Assembly (NCBI RefSeq): GCF_000737325.1
Contig: NZ_CP011125.1
Span: 7,192,001 to 7,256,000, forward strand
Length of the DNA stretch: 64,000 bases
Direction of reading: 5' to 3'
From: Sandaracinus amylolyticus
GTDB taxonomy: Bacteria; Myxococcota_A; Polyangia; Polyangiales; Sandaracinaceae
The notes beneath the pieces were generated by a model, which had not been told where the DNA came from, ran no database searches, and worked only from the letters and a program-made list of their open reading frames with translations. The position numbers and the translations under genes were made by a program. Within the stretch, counting starts at the first letter, position 1; each line of letters begins with the position of its first letter. Below, piece by piece: positions 26,277 through 36,112 of this stretch.

Positions 26277-27510
26277 GCGCGCGACGCTTCGGCAGATGAC
26301 GCGTGCGGCGAAGCAGCACGTGAGCATCGAGTGGGACGCGGCGAGGGCCGCGCATCTCGCGGAACGTGCGAGCGCGCGGCAGCGTCGTCGCACGCTCGCG
26401 CGCGGCGCGCTGGGTGCGGGCGTGGTCGCGTTCGCCGCGGGGTTCCTGCTGATCCTCGGCGTGCGACACACGCCAGCCGCGACGCACGAGCCCGGCGCGA
26501 TCGCGCACGCCACGCCGGGCGAGGGGCACGGTGTGCTCCGCTTTGCCGAGGGCTCGGTGGCGACGCCGCTCGACGCGAGCTCGGAGCTCGTGGTCGCGTC
26601 GGTGCGAGACGACGAGATCGTCGTGGACGTGGTGCGCGGCGGTGGTCGCTTCGAGGTCACGCCCGGGCTGCCGCGTCGCTTCCGCGTGCGCGCGGGCGAG
26701 GTCGTCGTGACGGTGCTCGGGACCGTGTTCACGGTGCGGCGCGAGGGCGCGGGCGCGAGCGTCGAGGTCGAGCGCGGGCGCGTGCAGGTCTCGTGGGAGC
26801 CCGACGGGAGCGCAGTGCTGGGCGCGGGCGAGAGCGACGCGTTCCCGCGCGCGATGGCGACGGTCACGGTCGCGAGCGAGCCGACGAGCGCGCCCGCGCC
26901 GGTCGTCGAGGCGGAAGAGATCGCGAGGGCGATCGTCGTCGACGAGCCCGCGCACGAGCCGGCGCCGCGTCCGCGCGATCGTCGCGCGCGCGCCGTCGAG
27001 CGCGTCGAGCCGACGGACGAAGAGCCCGAGCTCGCGCCGGAGGTCGAGCTCGCGGAGTGGCGCGCGCTCGCCGAGCAGGGCCGCTTCGACGAAGGCTACG
27101 GGCTCCTGCTCGCCGACTCGTCGGTGCTGCCGTCGCGGGATCTCGAGGCGCTCATGCAGGCCGCCGACGTGGCGCGCCTCTCGGGACATCCGAGCGAGTC
27201 GCTCGCGTACCTGCGCCGCGCGCTCGCCGTGGGCCGCGGTGATCCGCGCGCGCCGATGGTCGCGTTCACGCTGGGCCGCGTGCTCCTGCAGCAGCTCGGG
27301 CGTCCGAGCGACGCCGCCGCGGCGTTCGCGCAGTGTCGCGCGATGGCGCCCGACGGCTCGCTCGCGCAGGACGCGCTCGCGCGCGAGGTCGAGGCGTGGC
27401 ACCGCGCCGGTGACGCAGAACAGGCGCGCGAACGCGCGCTGGAGTACCTTCGCCTGCATCCACACGGGCTCCGCGCGAGCGCCGTGCGGCGCTATGGAGG
27501 CATCGAGTAG
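26269..27510 (+). CDS. FecR-type transmembrane sigma regulator with TPR-like C-terminus
   Basis: 413 residues. A short cytoplasmic N-terminus (about 1-48) precedes one membrane helix (GALGAGVVAFAAGFLLILGV, 46-65). A FecR beta-domain follows (about 85-190), with the VRAGEVVVTVLGTVFTVRREG motif. An Ala/Pro/Glu-rich linker then leads to TPR-like helices (about 260-400: SLAYLRRALAVG, AAAAFAQCRAM). Such proteins transmit an envelope signal to the ECF factor. Overlaps the sigma gene upstream and the outer-membrane-like gene downstream by 17 bases, giving a compact three-gene unit. Confidence 0.88.
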   Translation: MSERATLRQMTRAAKQHVSIEWDAARAAHLAERASARQRRRTLARGALGAGVVAFAAGFLLILGVRHTPAATHEPGAIAHATPGEGHGVLRFAEGSVATPLDASSELVVASVRDDEIVVDVVRGGGRFEVTPGLPRRFRVRAGEVVVTVLGTVFTVRREGAGASVEVERGRVQVSWEPDGSAVLGAGESDAFPRAMATVTVASEPTSAPAPVVEAEEIARAIVVDEPAHEPAPRPRDRRARAVERVEPTDEEPELAPEVELAEWRALAEQGRFDEGYGLLLADSSVLPSRDLEALMQAADVARLSGHPSESLAYLRRALAVGRGDPRAPMVAFTLGRVLLQQLGRPSDAAAAFAQCRAMAPDGSLAQDALAREVEAWHRAGDAEQARERALEYLRLHPHGLRASAVRRYGGIE

Positions 27511-28573
27511 CGCGACGCTCGCTCGCAGCACGATCATCGCGATCGTGTGCGCGCTCTCGATCCCTCTCGCCGCACGAGCGCAGGACACCAGCACGATCAC
27601 CGGCCCACGCGTCGCGCTGGAGGTCGAGGCGTGCGCCGGGATCGATCCCGAGGTCGTGCATCGCATCCTCGGCGTCGAGCTCGGCGCGGACGCGGATCTC
27701 GACGCGCTTCCGACCGATCCCGAAGCGAGCCGGGTGCGCGCGACGTGCACCGACGCCGACGGCACGCGCGTGTCGCTCGCCGTCGACGAGCCGCTCACCG
27801 CCAAGCACCTCGAGCGCTCGATCGATCTCGCGGCGTCGCCCGAGTCGGGGCGCTCCCGCCTGGTCGCGCTCGCGCTCGCCGAGCTGCTCGCGGCGAGCTG
27901 GATCGAGCTCGGGATGCGGCGCGATCCCGAGGTGGTCGAGGTCGGCGCGCACGGCGGTGACGAGGCGCGCGCGGTGGCGCTCGCGATCGCGCGCGGACGG
28001 TTGCCCGGCGCGGAGGTGGTGCGCGTCGAGGAGACGCCGCCGGAGCGGCCGCGCGCGCGTCCGTTCGGCGTGCGCGCGATCGGCGTGGGGCGCGTGTCCG
28101 GCGATCCGCTGCACTTCTCGGGCGGGGGTGGGCTCGGCGTCGATCTCGAGCTCTACGCGCCGCTCGCGATGAGCATCGACGTGCGCGGCGAGCAGGGCTC
28201 GGTGACAGTCGGCGAGACTGGGCTCGTGCGGATGACGGTGGCGTGGGCGAACGCGCTGCTCGCGCTCCGCGTGCCGTTCGGTCTGCACCACGCGGACTTC
28301 GGCCTCGGCGGACGCGCAGGCTACGGCTGGATGGTCGGCGAGGGCGAGCGCGGCATCGGTGGTGCGGAGCAGAACGGGCCGCTCCTCGGGGTCGTCACCG
28401 CGACGCACATCTCGCTGCACATCGTCGCATCGGCGTACCTGCACGTGGGGATCGAGCTCGCGTGGATCACGCTCCCGCTCTACGGAACGCTGGGATCCAC
28501 GGGCGAAACCGTGGCCCGCGTCGGCGACGGGCAGCTCTCGATCACGCTCGGGTTCGAAGTACGTCCCGAATGA
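27494..28573 (+). CDS. Predicted outer-membrane or periplasmic protein of the sigma/FecR operon
   Basis: 359 residues from the ATG opening MEASSSATLARS. A hydrophobic stretch and AARAQ at about residue 31 form a signal peptide. Residues 40-170 are mixed alpha/beta. The C-terminal half alternates polar and hydrophobic residues (FGVRAIGVGRVSG, VDLELYAPLAMSIDVRG, GQLSITLGFEVRPE) as in an eight-strand outer-membrane barrel. It may sense or pass the signal to FecR. I do not recognise a named family. Confidence 0.7.
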   Translation: MEASSSATLARSTIIAIVCALSIPLAARAQDTSTITGPRVALEVEACAGIDPEVVHRILGVELGADADLDALPTDPEASRVRATCTDADGTRVSLAVDEPLTAKHLERSIDLAASPESGRSRLVALALAELLAASWIELGMRRDPEVVEVGAHGGDEARAVALAIARGRLPGAEVVRVEETPPERPRARPFGVRAIGVGRVSGDPLHFSGGGGLGVDLELYAPLAMSIDVRGEQGSVTVGETGLVRMTVAWANALLALRVPFGLHHADFGLGGRAGYGWMVGEGERGIGGAEQNGPLLGVVTATHISLHIVASAYLHVGIELAWITLPLYGTLGSTGETVARVGDGQLSITLGFEVRPE

Positions 28574-28672
28574 TCTCGCGCGCGTTGGGGACAAAAAGAG
28601 GGTTCCGTGTGAACGCGTGAGCCGATCGTGACGGTTGCGTGCACGAGTGAGGACGGAGGCGAATTCCGACTC
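28574..28672 (+). promoter_or_regulatory. Upstream region of the giant lipoprotein array
   Basis: 99 bases between the barrel-like gene and the first array gene. GGGGACAAAAAGAGGGTTCC (28590-28609) is the only distinctly A-rich run. Just before the start, ATTCCGACTCA (28663-28673) matches a TGAGTCGGA element seen elsewhere in the window. No terminator hairpin is clear, so readthrough from the sigma operon is possible. Confidence 0.35.
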
Positions 28673-31600
28673 ATGCGAAGCCGCATCTCGCTCGCGCTCG
28701 CTCTCACGACGTGTCTCGGCGCGATCAGCGCGGGGTGCGACGGCAACGGAGGTCCGGTCCTCGTGCCCGACTCCGGTCCCACCCCGATCGACTCGGGTCC
28801 GCCACCGGTCGACGGCTTCGTGCCGGACACCGTGCGGCCGAGCGTGACCGAGACCTCGCCCGAGCAGGGCGCGAGCGGCGTCGCTCCGAGCACGACGATC
28901 GTCGTGACGTTCTCGGAGGAGATGAACGAGACCGCGGGCACGGTGTCGGTGCGCGCCGGCGCGGAGACGCGCGAGGTCGATCTCGCGTGGAGCGACGACT
29001 CGACGACGCTGACGATCACGCCGCGCGCGGCGCTTCCGAGCGAAGCGCGCGTCACCGTGACGCTCGAGGACGACTTCGCCGACGTCGCGGGCAACACGCT
29101 CGCCCTGCCCTACGTGCTGGTGTTCGAGCTGGGCGACACCGATCCGCCGGTCGTCGCGTCGAGCGATCCCGCGCAGGGCGCGACCGATCTGAGCGCGCGC
29201 GTCGATGCGCTCACGATCACGTTCGACGAGCAGATGGACAACAGCGTCGGGACGCTCGCGCTCAGTGGCGGCGCGGGCACCATCGGCACGCTCGAGTGGC
29301 TCGACGGGCGCACGCTGCGCGCGCCGCTCTCGGGCCTCGCGTACGGCACGACGTATCGCATCGCGCTCACGGGCTTCACGGACGGCGCGGGCAACGCGCT
29401 CGACGCGTCGGTCTACCTGGACGAGGGCGCGATCGAGATCACGACGGGCGCCGACGAGGACGCGCCGCAGGTGGCGGACTCGGTGCCCAGCGAGGGCCAG
29501 GTCAACGTCGCGCTCCGCGGCACTCCGTCGATCGTGATCGTGTTCGACGAGCCGATGAGCACGACCGTCGGAACCGCGACGCTGCGCGCGGGTGGGCTCG
29601 AGACCGTGCTCAGCGGGACGTGGTCGGACGGCGGCCGCCGCTTGACGATGCCGGTCGCGGGCCGGCTCTATCCGGACGCGCCGCACTCGGTGGTGCTCGC
29701 GGGCTTCGTCGACGTCGCGGGCAACGCGCTCGACACGACGACGTACCTCGGCGACGGCGCGCTCGACTTCGACACCGGCGCGGACGCGACGGTGCCGATC
29801 GTCGTGTTCTCGTATCCGAACGAAGGTTCGGCGATCGCGGATCATCAGCTCGCGCGCGTCGAGATCGCGTTCGACCGCGCGATGGATCAGGAGGCGGTCG
29901 AGACGGTGCGCGTCGACGACGGCGAGGCTCCGTTCGACGCGAACGTGACGTGGAACCTCGCGGGCACGCGCGCGTACGTCGACGTGTCCGAGCAGATGTA
30001 CTCCGGGCGCTCGTACTCGCTCGATCTGCGCGCGTTCGTCGATCTGAACGGCGACCCCGTCAATCCCGACGCGCCCTACCTCGGCAACGGCGTGCTCGAG
30101 TTCCAGACGCGCCGCCCGCGCGGTGAGCAGTGCCGCGACGAGCTCCGCGCCGGGGAAGCGACGAGCACGCTGCCGAGCGGCGGCTACGAGTGGGTGATCG
30201 CGCCTGCGTCCGTGACGCTCGTCGACAACGGGAGCGCCTGCCACTACGCCGGCGCGCCCAGCGCGCAGATCTCGCCCGACGCGCTCGTCCGCTATCGCAA
30301 GACCACGGCGGCGGGATCGGCTGGCGGGCGGTATCTGCACGTGCGCGCCGCCACGCCGAGCTCCGGAGATCGCGTCACGCTCGCGGTGTACCGCGACGCG
30401 TGCGGCGAGGCCGCCGAGGCCGGCGACGACGCGCGCGTCACATGCCAGTGGGACCGCTACGTCTGGGATCAGTACCTCGACGTCGGCGCGGGCGACTACT
30501 ACGTGTGGACCGCGCTCACCGGTGGCCGTCTCCTCGACGAGCCGATCACGGTGACGATCGAAGAGGTCGACACGGTCCCGGTCGGCGAGAGCTGCGCGAA
30601 CCCGTACACGGCCGACCCCGCGCTGCCCGTGTACACCGCACCGAGTGCGCCGGGCGGAGAGCACGTCTGGACGATCCCGGCGAACACGCACGGCAGCGTC
30701 GACATGGACGACTCGTGGCCGGGCGACAGCGGCATCTCGTGCGACCCCGACCAGGTGCAGGGCGTCGACTACGTGATCCGCATCGACAAGACGAGCAACG
30801 ACTCGCTCGTGTCGGTCGTCCCCGAAGCCACCGCCTCGGGCAACGAGTTCCACGTCGAGGTGCTGGACGCGTGCGACCCGCGCCTCGCGACCACGCGGTC
30901 GCTGCTCTGCGAAGCGCGCTTCCAGGCGAGCGGAAATCAGCTCACGGCACCGCGTCGCCTGACGTTCGGCGGACCCGCGGGTCCGTACTACCTCTGGGTC
31001 GCCCAGGACATGCAGCGGACGGACCTCCAGCCGAGCCGCATCCGCGTGCAGGAGTTCGCGGACACCACGGGCAGCTCGTGCGCGAACGCGATTCGCATCG
31101 AGCCCAACGTGACGACGCCGGTGACCCCCACCTCGCCCGCGCGCCTCGACGTGCCGAGCTGCATGCAGGGTGGCAACTGGACGTCGGATTCGCGTCTGAC
31201 CGACGGAATCACCTGGTACCGCCTGACGACCACCGACGTGGCGACGGTGGTGCACACCCTGCAGGCGGGCACGCCTGCGACCGCCGGAGCGATCGCCGTC
31301 GTCGACGCGGCGAGCGGTCGCGAGCTGACGTGCGGCACGGACGCGAGAGAGGTGCCGGGTCTCGCGCTGATGCCCGCCGGCCGCGACGTGTGCATCGCGG
31401 TGCGCAACGACAGCAACGTGGGTGGGCTGCAGATCGCCAGCTTCCCCTACGCGGGTGTGATGGGGAATGCGACCGACCTCGGGGTGCTGCCGCCGATCAA
31501 CGAGACGAACGGCAATCTCATCTCGATGGCCGGCGACACGTGGCTCGCGGCGACGCCGACGACGCTCTATCTCGGCCTCAGCAGCACGGTCATCACGGCT

Positions 31601-32380
31601 CCGCGCAGCGGGGGCACGCGCGCGGCCGTGCTCACCTCGCAGAGCAGCGCGCTCGGGCGCGCAGGTCTCTCCATCGGCGAGGCTCTGTTCTCGCTCGACG
31701 ACGCGCTCTCGGGATCGAGTGGGCGCCTGTACCGGCTCGTGAATCCCGCAGGCACGTGGCAGACGACGCCGGAGCCCTGGGACGCCACCGTCACGTGGCC
31801 GGCGCGCATGTTCAGCGCGATGACGTTCGACGGAACGTCGCTGCTGGTCTCGAACGACTACTCCGCGACCGTGCCCGTCGTCATCCGTCGATTCAGCCCG
31901 ACCGCGCCGGCCGATTCCACTTCGCTCGGGAACGTCGGTGGCAGCGCGCAGCGAGACATCGTCGGGCTCGCCGCCGACGAGACGTGGATCTACTTCGCCG
32001 GAGGTCGTCAGGCCGCGACCGACTGGGAGCTCGGCGTCTTCCGCGTGCGCCGGAGTGAGCTCACGACGATGACGCCGCAGCGCATCGCCCCGATCCCGCT
32101 CGACGTCTCGAGGAACTCGTCGGGCGCGATCACCGACGTCGCGCAGGCTCCGATGGCAGTCGATTCGACCGTCGCCGCGACGTACCTCTACGTGCGCGGC
32201 GGAGATGGGCACGTCCACGTGATCCGCGATCCCGGTGGGACGACGCCGATCTACCTGGGCCCGATCAGCCCGTACGGGCGCGATGGCGACCGCGGCATGG
32301 CCTACGACCCGGCAGGCCCGTCGATCTTCCTGTTCGAGACCGAGACGCGCACCCAGGGCAATTTCGTTCGCTTGGACTGA
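28673..32380 (+). CDS. Giant SbsA-Ig-like lipoprotein 1
   Basis: 1,235 residues from the ATG opening MRSRISL, with an ISAGC lipobox and a Pro/Asp/Gly linker. Four SbsA-type Ig-like domains of about 105 residues fill residues 50-480. Each starts with a P-x(2)-G-A/V-like turn and a V-x-F-(S/D)-E-x-M core (VTFSEEMNETAG, ITFDEQMDNSVG, IVFDEPMSTTVG, IAFDRAMDQEAV) and ends near GNALD. After these come Cys-containing beta domains (GEQCRDEL, GESCANPY, GSSCANAI) and a C-terminal propeller-like part ending MAYDPAGPSIFLFE. The fold suggests adhesion or ligand binding outside the cell. It is one of four paralogues in this region. Shine-Dalgarno spacing is long (13). Confidence 0.85.
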   Translation: MRSRISLALALTTCLGAISAGCDGNGGPVLVPDSGPTPIDSGPPPVDGFVPDTVRPSVTETSPEQGASGVAPSTTIVVTFSEEMNETAGTVSVRAGAETREVDLAWSDDSTTLTITPRAALPSEARVTVTLEDDFADVAGNTLALPYVLVFELGDTDPPVVASSDPAQGATDLSARVDALTITFDEQMDNSVGTLALSGGAGTIGTLEWLDGRTLRAPLSGLAYGTTYRIALTGFTDGAGNALDASVYLDEGAIEITTGADEDAPQVADSVPSEGQVNVALRGTPSIVIVFDEPMSTTVGTATLRAGGLETVLSGTWSDGGRRLTMPVAGRLYPDAPHSVVLAGFVDVAGNALDTTTYLGDGALDFDTGADATVPIVVFSYPNEGSAIADHQLARVEIAFDRAMDQEAVETVRVDDGEAPFDANVTWNLAGTRAYVDVSEQMYSGRSYSLDLRAFVDLNGDPVNPDAPYLGNGVLEFQTRRPRGEQCRDELRAGEATSTLPSGGYEWVIAPASVTLVDNGSACHYAGAPSAQISPDALVRYRKTTAAGSAGGRYLHVRAATPSSGDRVTLAVYRDACGEAAEAGDDARVTCQWDRYVWDQYLDVGAGDYYVWTALTGGRLLDEPITVTIEEVDTVPVGESCANPYTADPALPVYTAPSAPGGEHVWTIPANTHGSVDMDDSWPGDSGISCDPDQVQGVDYVIRIDKTSNDSLVSVVPEATASGNEFHVEVLDACDPRLATTRSLLCEARFQASGNQLTAPRRLTFGGPAGPYYLWVAQDMQRTDLQPSRIRVQEFADTTGSSCANAIRIEPNVTTPVTPTSPARLDVPSCMQGGNWTSDSRLTDGITWYRLTTTDVATVVHTLQAGTPATAGAIAVVDAASGRELTCGTDAREVPGLALMPAGRDVCIAVRNDSNVGGLQIASFPYAGVMGNATDLGVLPPINETNGNLISMAGDTWLAATPTTLYLGLSSTVITAPRSGGTRAAVLTSQSSALGRAGLSIGEALFSLDDALSGSSGRLYRLVNPAGTWQTTPEPWDATVTWPARMFSAMTFDGTSLLVSNDYSATVPVVIRRFSPTAPADSTSLGNVGGSAQRDIVGLAADETWIYFAGGRQAATDWELGVFRVRRSELTTMTPQRIAPIPLDVSRNSSGAITDVAQAPMAVDSTVAATYLYVRGGDGHVHVIRDPGGTTPIYLGPISPYGRDGDRGMAYDPAGPSIFLFETETRTQGNFVRLD

Positions 32381-32393
32381 GGGAGTCGCAACG

Positions 32394-35300
32394 ATGAAGA
32401 AGACCGTCCTCCAGCGCATTTCCCTCGCTCTCGTCATCGCAGCGCTCGCGTTCGCTGGCTGTGGTGACGACGACGCGCCGATCACGCCCGACGCCGGTCC
32501 GATCGAGGACGCGTCGAACGGCGACACGGATGCGGGCGACGTCACGCCGCCCGCGGTGATCGCGACGACGCCGAGCCACGGCGCGTCGGGCGTGCGGACC
32601 GACACGACGATCGCGATCGCGTTCTCGGAGCCGATGGACGTCAGCGGCGGCGCGATCGGCGCCGCGTCGGACGACGGCGCGATCGACCTCGGAGACGGCG
32701 CGTGGAACGACGAGCGCACCGTCGTCACGTTCATGCCCGTCGACGCGCTGCCGACTGGCACGACCATCACGGTCACGGTCGGGAGCACGTTCCGTGACGA
32801 GGCGGGGAACTCGCTCGCACCCGCGCACTCGTTCGAGTTCGAGACCGACGACGCGGTCGCGCCGACCATCGTGCGCACCGCGCCCGCGGAGGGCGCGACG
32901 GGCGTCGACGCGGCGCTCGCGACGATCGAGGTGGAGACGAGCGAGCCGATGCGGGTCGCCGCCGGCCGTGCGCGTCTCGAAGGCCCCGGAGAACCGACGC
33001 TCAGCGCGGTGAGCTGGACCGATCGCGTCGCGCGGTGGACCGTGTCGGGGCTCGAGCCGAGCTCGAGCTACGAGCTGGTGCTCGATGGCTTCGAGGACGT
33101 CGCGGGCAATCCGCTCGACACCTCGGCGCTCGGCGACGACGGTCGGCTGGACTTCGCGACGGGCGCCGACACGCGCGCGCCGGTGGTGATCGAGAGCACG
33201 CCTCGGGAGGCGCAGCTCGACGTCGACGTCGGGCTCGTCTCGCGCGTGGCGATCACGTTCAGTGAGCCGATGGACGAGGGCGCCGGCGCGTTCGCGCTCG
33301 AGGTCGGCGCAACGGCGACGGAGCTCGAGGTCGTCTGGGATCGCGGTGGCCGTCGCGCCGTGCTCGACGTCGCCGGCCGCCTCACCTCGGCGGCGCCGCA
33401 CCGAGTCACGATGAGCGGCCTCCGGGACCGCGCCGGGAACGCGCTCGACGGCGCGACCTACCTGGTCGACGGTGCGCTCGACTTCACGACGGGTAGCGAC
33501 CTCTTCGTGCCGTTCGTGGCGTTCACGTCTCCCGAGGAGGCCTCGACGGCCCCGGGCGGTCTGCTGTCCATCGTCGTCGTGTTCAGCGAGGCGATGGACA
33601 CGTCGACGACGACCGCTCCGCTCACCGGAGACGGCACGACGACGACGCTCTCGGGCACGTGGTCGTCGGGTGACACGGTGCTCACGCTGACCTCGCCGGG
33701 CCTGCAGGCCGGTCGCGCGTACGGCCTCGACCTGCGCGCCTTCCGCGACGCAGGAGGCACGCTCGTCGACGCCGCCCACGCATATCTCGGCGACGGCATC
33801 GCGAATTTCACGCTGGCTCCGCCGACGGGCGAGGGCTGCGGCAACGCGCTGACCAACGAAGAGGCGACCTCGAGCGGCGCGGGCTTCGTCGAATGGGTGA
33901 TCCCGGCCGGCGCGACCTCCGCCGACGGAAGCGCGCCCTGCGACCTCGACGGCCACGGCCCCGACGTGCTGGTCCGCTATCGCAAGTCGACGGCTGCGTC
34001 GGACGCCGGCGGGTCGGCGCTACACATCGTCGTGACGCCGGCGACGAGCACGCACTGGCTCGACGTCGACGTGCTCGCGAACGACTGTCGCACCGAGCCG
34101 GCCTACGCCGACGCGTCGCGCGCGCGCTGCTTCACGGGGCGCCGCTCGTGGGAGACCTGGCTCGACGTCGGCCCCGGCGACTACTTCGTCTGGGTCGCCC
34201 GCGACGGCGCCAACACCTTCGACGGCGCGACCGTTCGCGTCGAGGAAGTGCCGACGGTTCGCGCGGGTGAGAGCTGCGAGGCTCCTCTCGACGCAACGAA
34301 CGCGGGAGCGATGTACACCGCGCCCACTCGCGACGGCGCTCCGCACCGCTGGACGCTCCCCGCGGGATACGCGATCTCGCCGGACCGCGGCGCGCTTCCC
34401 GAGGGCCCGCTGGGCGCGCTCGCGTGCTCGCCCGACGGCGCACGCGGCCAGGACGCCGTCATCACGTACGAGAAGCAGACGGCGACCAGCCTGCTGAACG
34501 TGCGGGTGACCACCGGCGACCCGACCGCACGCTTGGGCTTCGAGCTCGTGCGTGGCTGCAATCCCGGCGTGGCTGAAGTGCTCGCGTGCGAGCTCGTCGA
34601 TCAGACGCCGCTCGAGCGCGAATGGACGTTCGACGGTCCTGCGGGGCCGCTCGCGGCATGGCTCGTGTCGCAACGGCGCTTCGCCCTCCCGACTGGCACG
34701 ACGAGCAGCGACCCGAACGCGAACTGGCCGCTGATGCCGCAGGCGACGGTCGAGATCACCGAATTCGAGCCGCAGCCGGGTGACTCCTGTGCCACCGCGA
34801 TCCCGCTCACCGCGGGCACGAACGTCGTGAGTGCGAACCGCCCGTGGCGCGCCTACGTCCCGGCGTGCCTCGAAACGGGCGGCGTGACGTGGTTCCGCTA
34901 CACGCCGGCGCAGGGGCTCGCGGTGGTGCGCACGAACGGCCCGACCACCGGCGCGGTGGTCGATCGCGCGAGCGGTGAGGTGCTGCGCTGCTCGGCGCAA
35001 GACGAGACGACCGTCGGAACGCCGGGTCTGCCGGTCTTCGGTGAGGTCGGCCGCGAGGTGTGCATCGCGCTCTCGTCGAGTAGTGGCGTCACCCAGATCA
35101 CGGTGGACGAGATTCCGTACGACGGACCCCGCGGCATCGAGACGACGTATCCCGTCGAGCTCGCGTCGGGCGTCTCGGTCCTGACTGGTGGCTGGATGGC
35201 CGTCATGGACGACGACGTGTTCCGCGCGGGGCTGTCCGGACGGATCCAGCGCCTGTCGACCTCGGGCGGCGTGGTGACGCAGACGATGATCACCGGGGCG

Positions 35301-36077
35301 ACGACGACGACGGTCGGCGGCGGCGCGGTCGCGCGCCCCGAAGGGCTCTACGTGATCACGACGAACAACACGGCGACGAACGCGCCACGTGTGTTCCGCG
35401 TGACCGACGCCACGGGCGCGTTCCTCGCCACGCCCGTGGCGCTCGATGCACCTCCGGAGGACTTCCGGTACCCGGCGGCTCCGCTCGGTGCGATCACCTG
35501 GGACGGCACCCAGTTCATCGTCGCGACCACCCACCGCACCTCGTCGCAGGCGCCGATGACGCGCGACGGATGCTGCGACCCGACCACCTATTACACGATC
35601 CCGGCGACTGGCGGCGCGCCCGTGGCGATCGGCTCGAACGCCACCATCGTCGACGTCAACGGCATCGCCGCGGACGCGACGTACCTCTACCTCAACGGCC
35701 GCATCGCCGGCGGCTACGACGAGACCCAGAGCCCCGGCTCGATCTGGCACCCGTCGATCTTCCGGCTCCGTCGCGACCAGCTCGCGCAGCCCACGCAGAC
35801 CCCGGTCGTGCTCTACGCGGGCTCGCTCTCGGCGGACAGCGGCGACGTCTGGGTCGACGACACGACCGAGGCCGACGTCCTCTACTTCCGTACGACCAGC
35901 CCGAGCAACGCGATGATCGTCGTCGATCCCGGCGCCGAGACGCCGCGCTGGATCGGCGCGCTCTGGCGCGCGCCCGCCAGCGCACAGAACGGCGGGCTCG
36001 GCTACGACCCGCGCGGACCCTCGTTGTGGCTGCTGGACACCACCCCGAACCCGGATCGCTGGGTCCGCCTCGACTGA
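32394..36077 (+). CDS. Giant SbsA-Ig-like lipoprotein 2
   Basis: 1,227 residues; GGGAG lies eight bases ahead of the ATG. Signal MKKTVLQRISLALVIAALAFAGC with an AFAGC lipobox. Same plan as its upstream neighbour: four SbsA-type Ig domains (IAFSEPMDVSGG, VETSEPMRVAAG, ITFSEPMDEGAG, VVFSEAMDTSTT), then GEGCGNAL, GESCEAPL and GDSCATAI beta domains. It ends in LGYDPRGPSLWLLDTT. Thirteen bases separate it from gene 1, so they are cotranscribed. Function is not known; the paralogues have diverged strongly outside the motifs. Confidence 0.85.
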   Translation: MKKTVLQRISLALVIAALAFAGCGDDDAPITPDAGPIEDASNGDTDAGDVTPPAVIATTPSHGASGVRTDTTIAIAFSEPMDVSGGAIGAASDDGAIDLGDGAWNDERTVVTFMPVDALPTGTTITVTVGSTFRDEAGNSLAPAHSFEFETDDAVAPTIVRTAPAEGATGVDAALATIEVETSEPMRVAAGRARLEGPGEPTLSAVSWTDRVARWTVSGLEPSSSYELVLDGFEDVAGNPLDTSALGDDGRLDFATGADTRAPVVIESTPREAQLDVDVGLVSRVAITFSEPMDEGAGAFALEVGATATELEVVWDRGGRRAVLDVAGRLTSAAPHRVTMSGLRDRAGNALDGATYLVDGALDFTTGSDLFVPFVAFTSPEEASTAPGGLLSIVVVFSEAMDTSTTTAPLTGDGTTTTLSGTWSSGDTVLTLTSPGLQAGRAYGLDLRAFRDAGGTLVDAAHAYLGDGIANFTLAPPTGEGCGNALTNEEATSSGAGFVEWVIPAGATSADGSAPCDLDGHGPDVLVRYRKSTAASDAGGSALHIVVTPATSTHWLDVDVLANDCRTEPAYADASRARCFTGRRSWETWLDVGPGDYFVWVARDGANTFDGATVRVEEVPTVRAGESCEAPLDATNAGAMYTAPTRDGAPHRWTLPAGYAISPDRGALPEGPLGALACSPDGARGQDAVITYEKQTATSLLNVRVTTGDPTARLGFELVRGCNPGVAEVLACELVDQTPLEREWTFDGPAGPLAAWLVSQRRFALPTGTTSSDPNANWPLMPQATVEITEFEPQPGDSCATAIPLTAGTNVVSANRPWRAYVPACLETGGVTWFRYTPAQGLAVVRTNGPTTGAVVDRASGEVLRCSAQDETTVGTPGLPVFGEVGREVCIALSSSSGVTQITVDEIPYDGPRGIETTYPVELASGVSVLTGGWMAVMDDDVFRAGLSGRIQRLSTSGGVVTQTMITGATTTTVGGGAVARPEGLYVITTNNTATNAPRVFRVTDATGAFLATPVALDAPPEDFRYPAAPLGAITWDGTQFIVATTHRTSSQAPMTRDGCCDPTTYYTIPATGGAPVAIGSNATIVDVNGIAADATYLYLNGRIAGGYDETQSPGSIWHPSIFRLRRDQLAQPTQTPVVLYAGSLSADSGDVWVDDTTEADVLYFRTTSPSNAMIVVDPGAETPRWIGALWRAPASAQNGGLGYDPRGPSLWLLDTTPNPDRWVRLD

Positions 36078-36112
36078 TCGCTCCCTCGCACGAATCGCTG
36101 GAGATCTCGAGA

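Noticed and set aside
27266-32878. A 1,870-codon minus-strand open frame across the sigma/FecR/lipoprotein genes
   Set aside because: Crosses several well-supported plus-strand genes and shows no recognisable domain.
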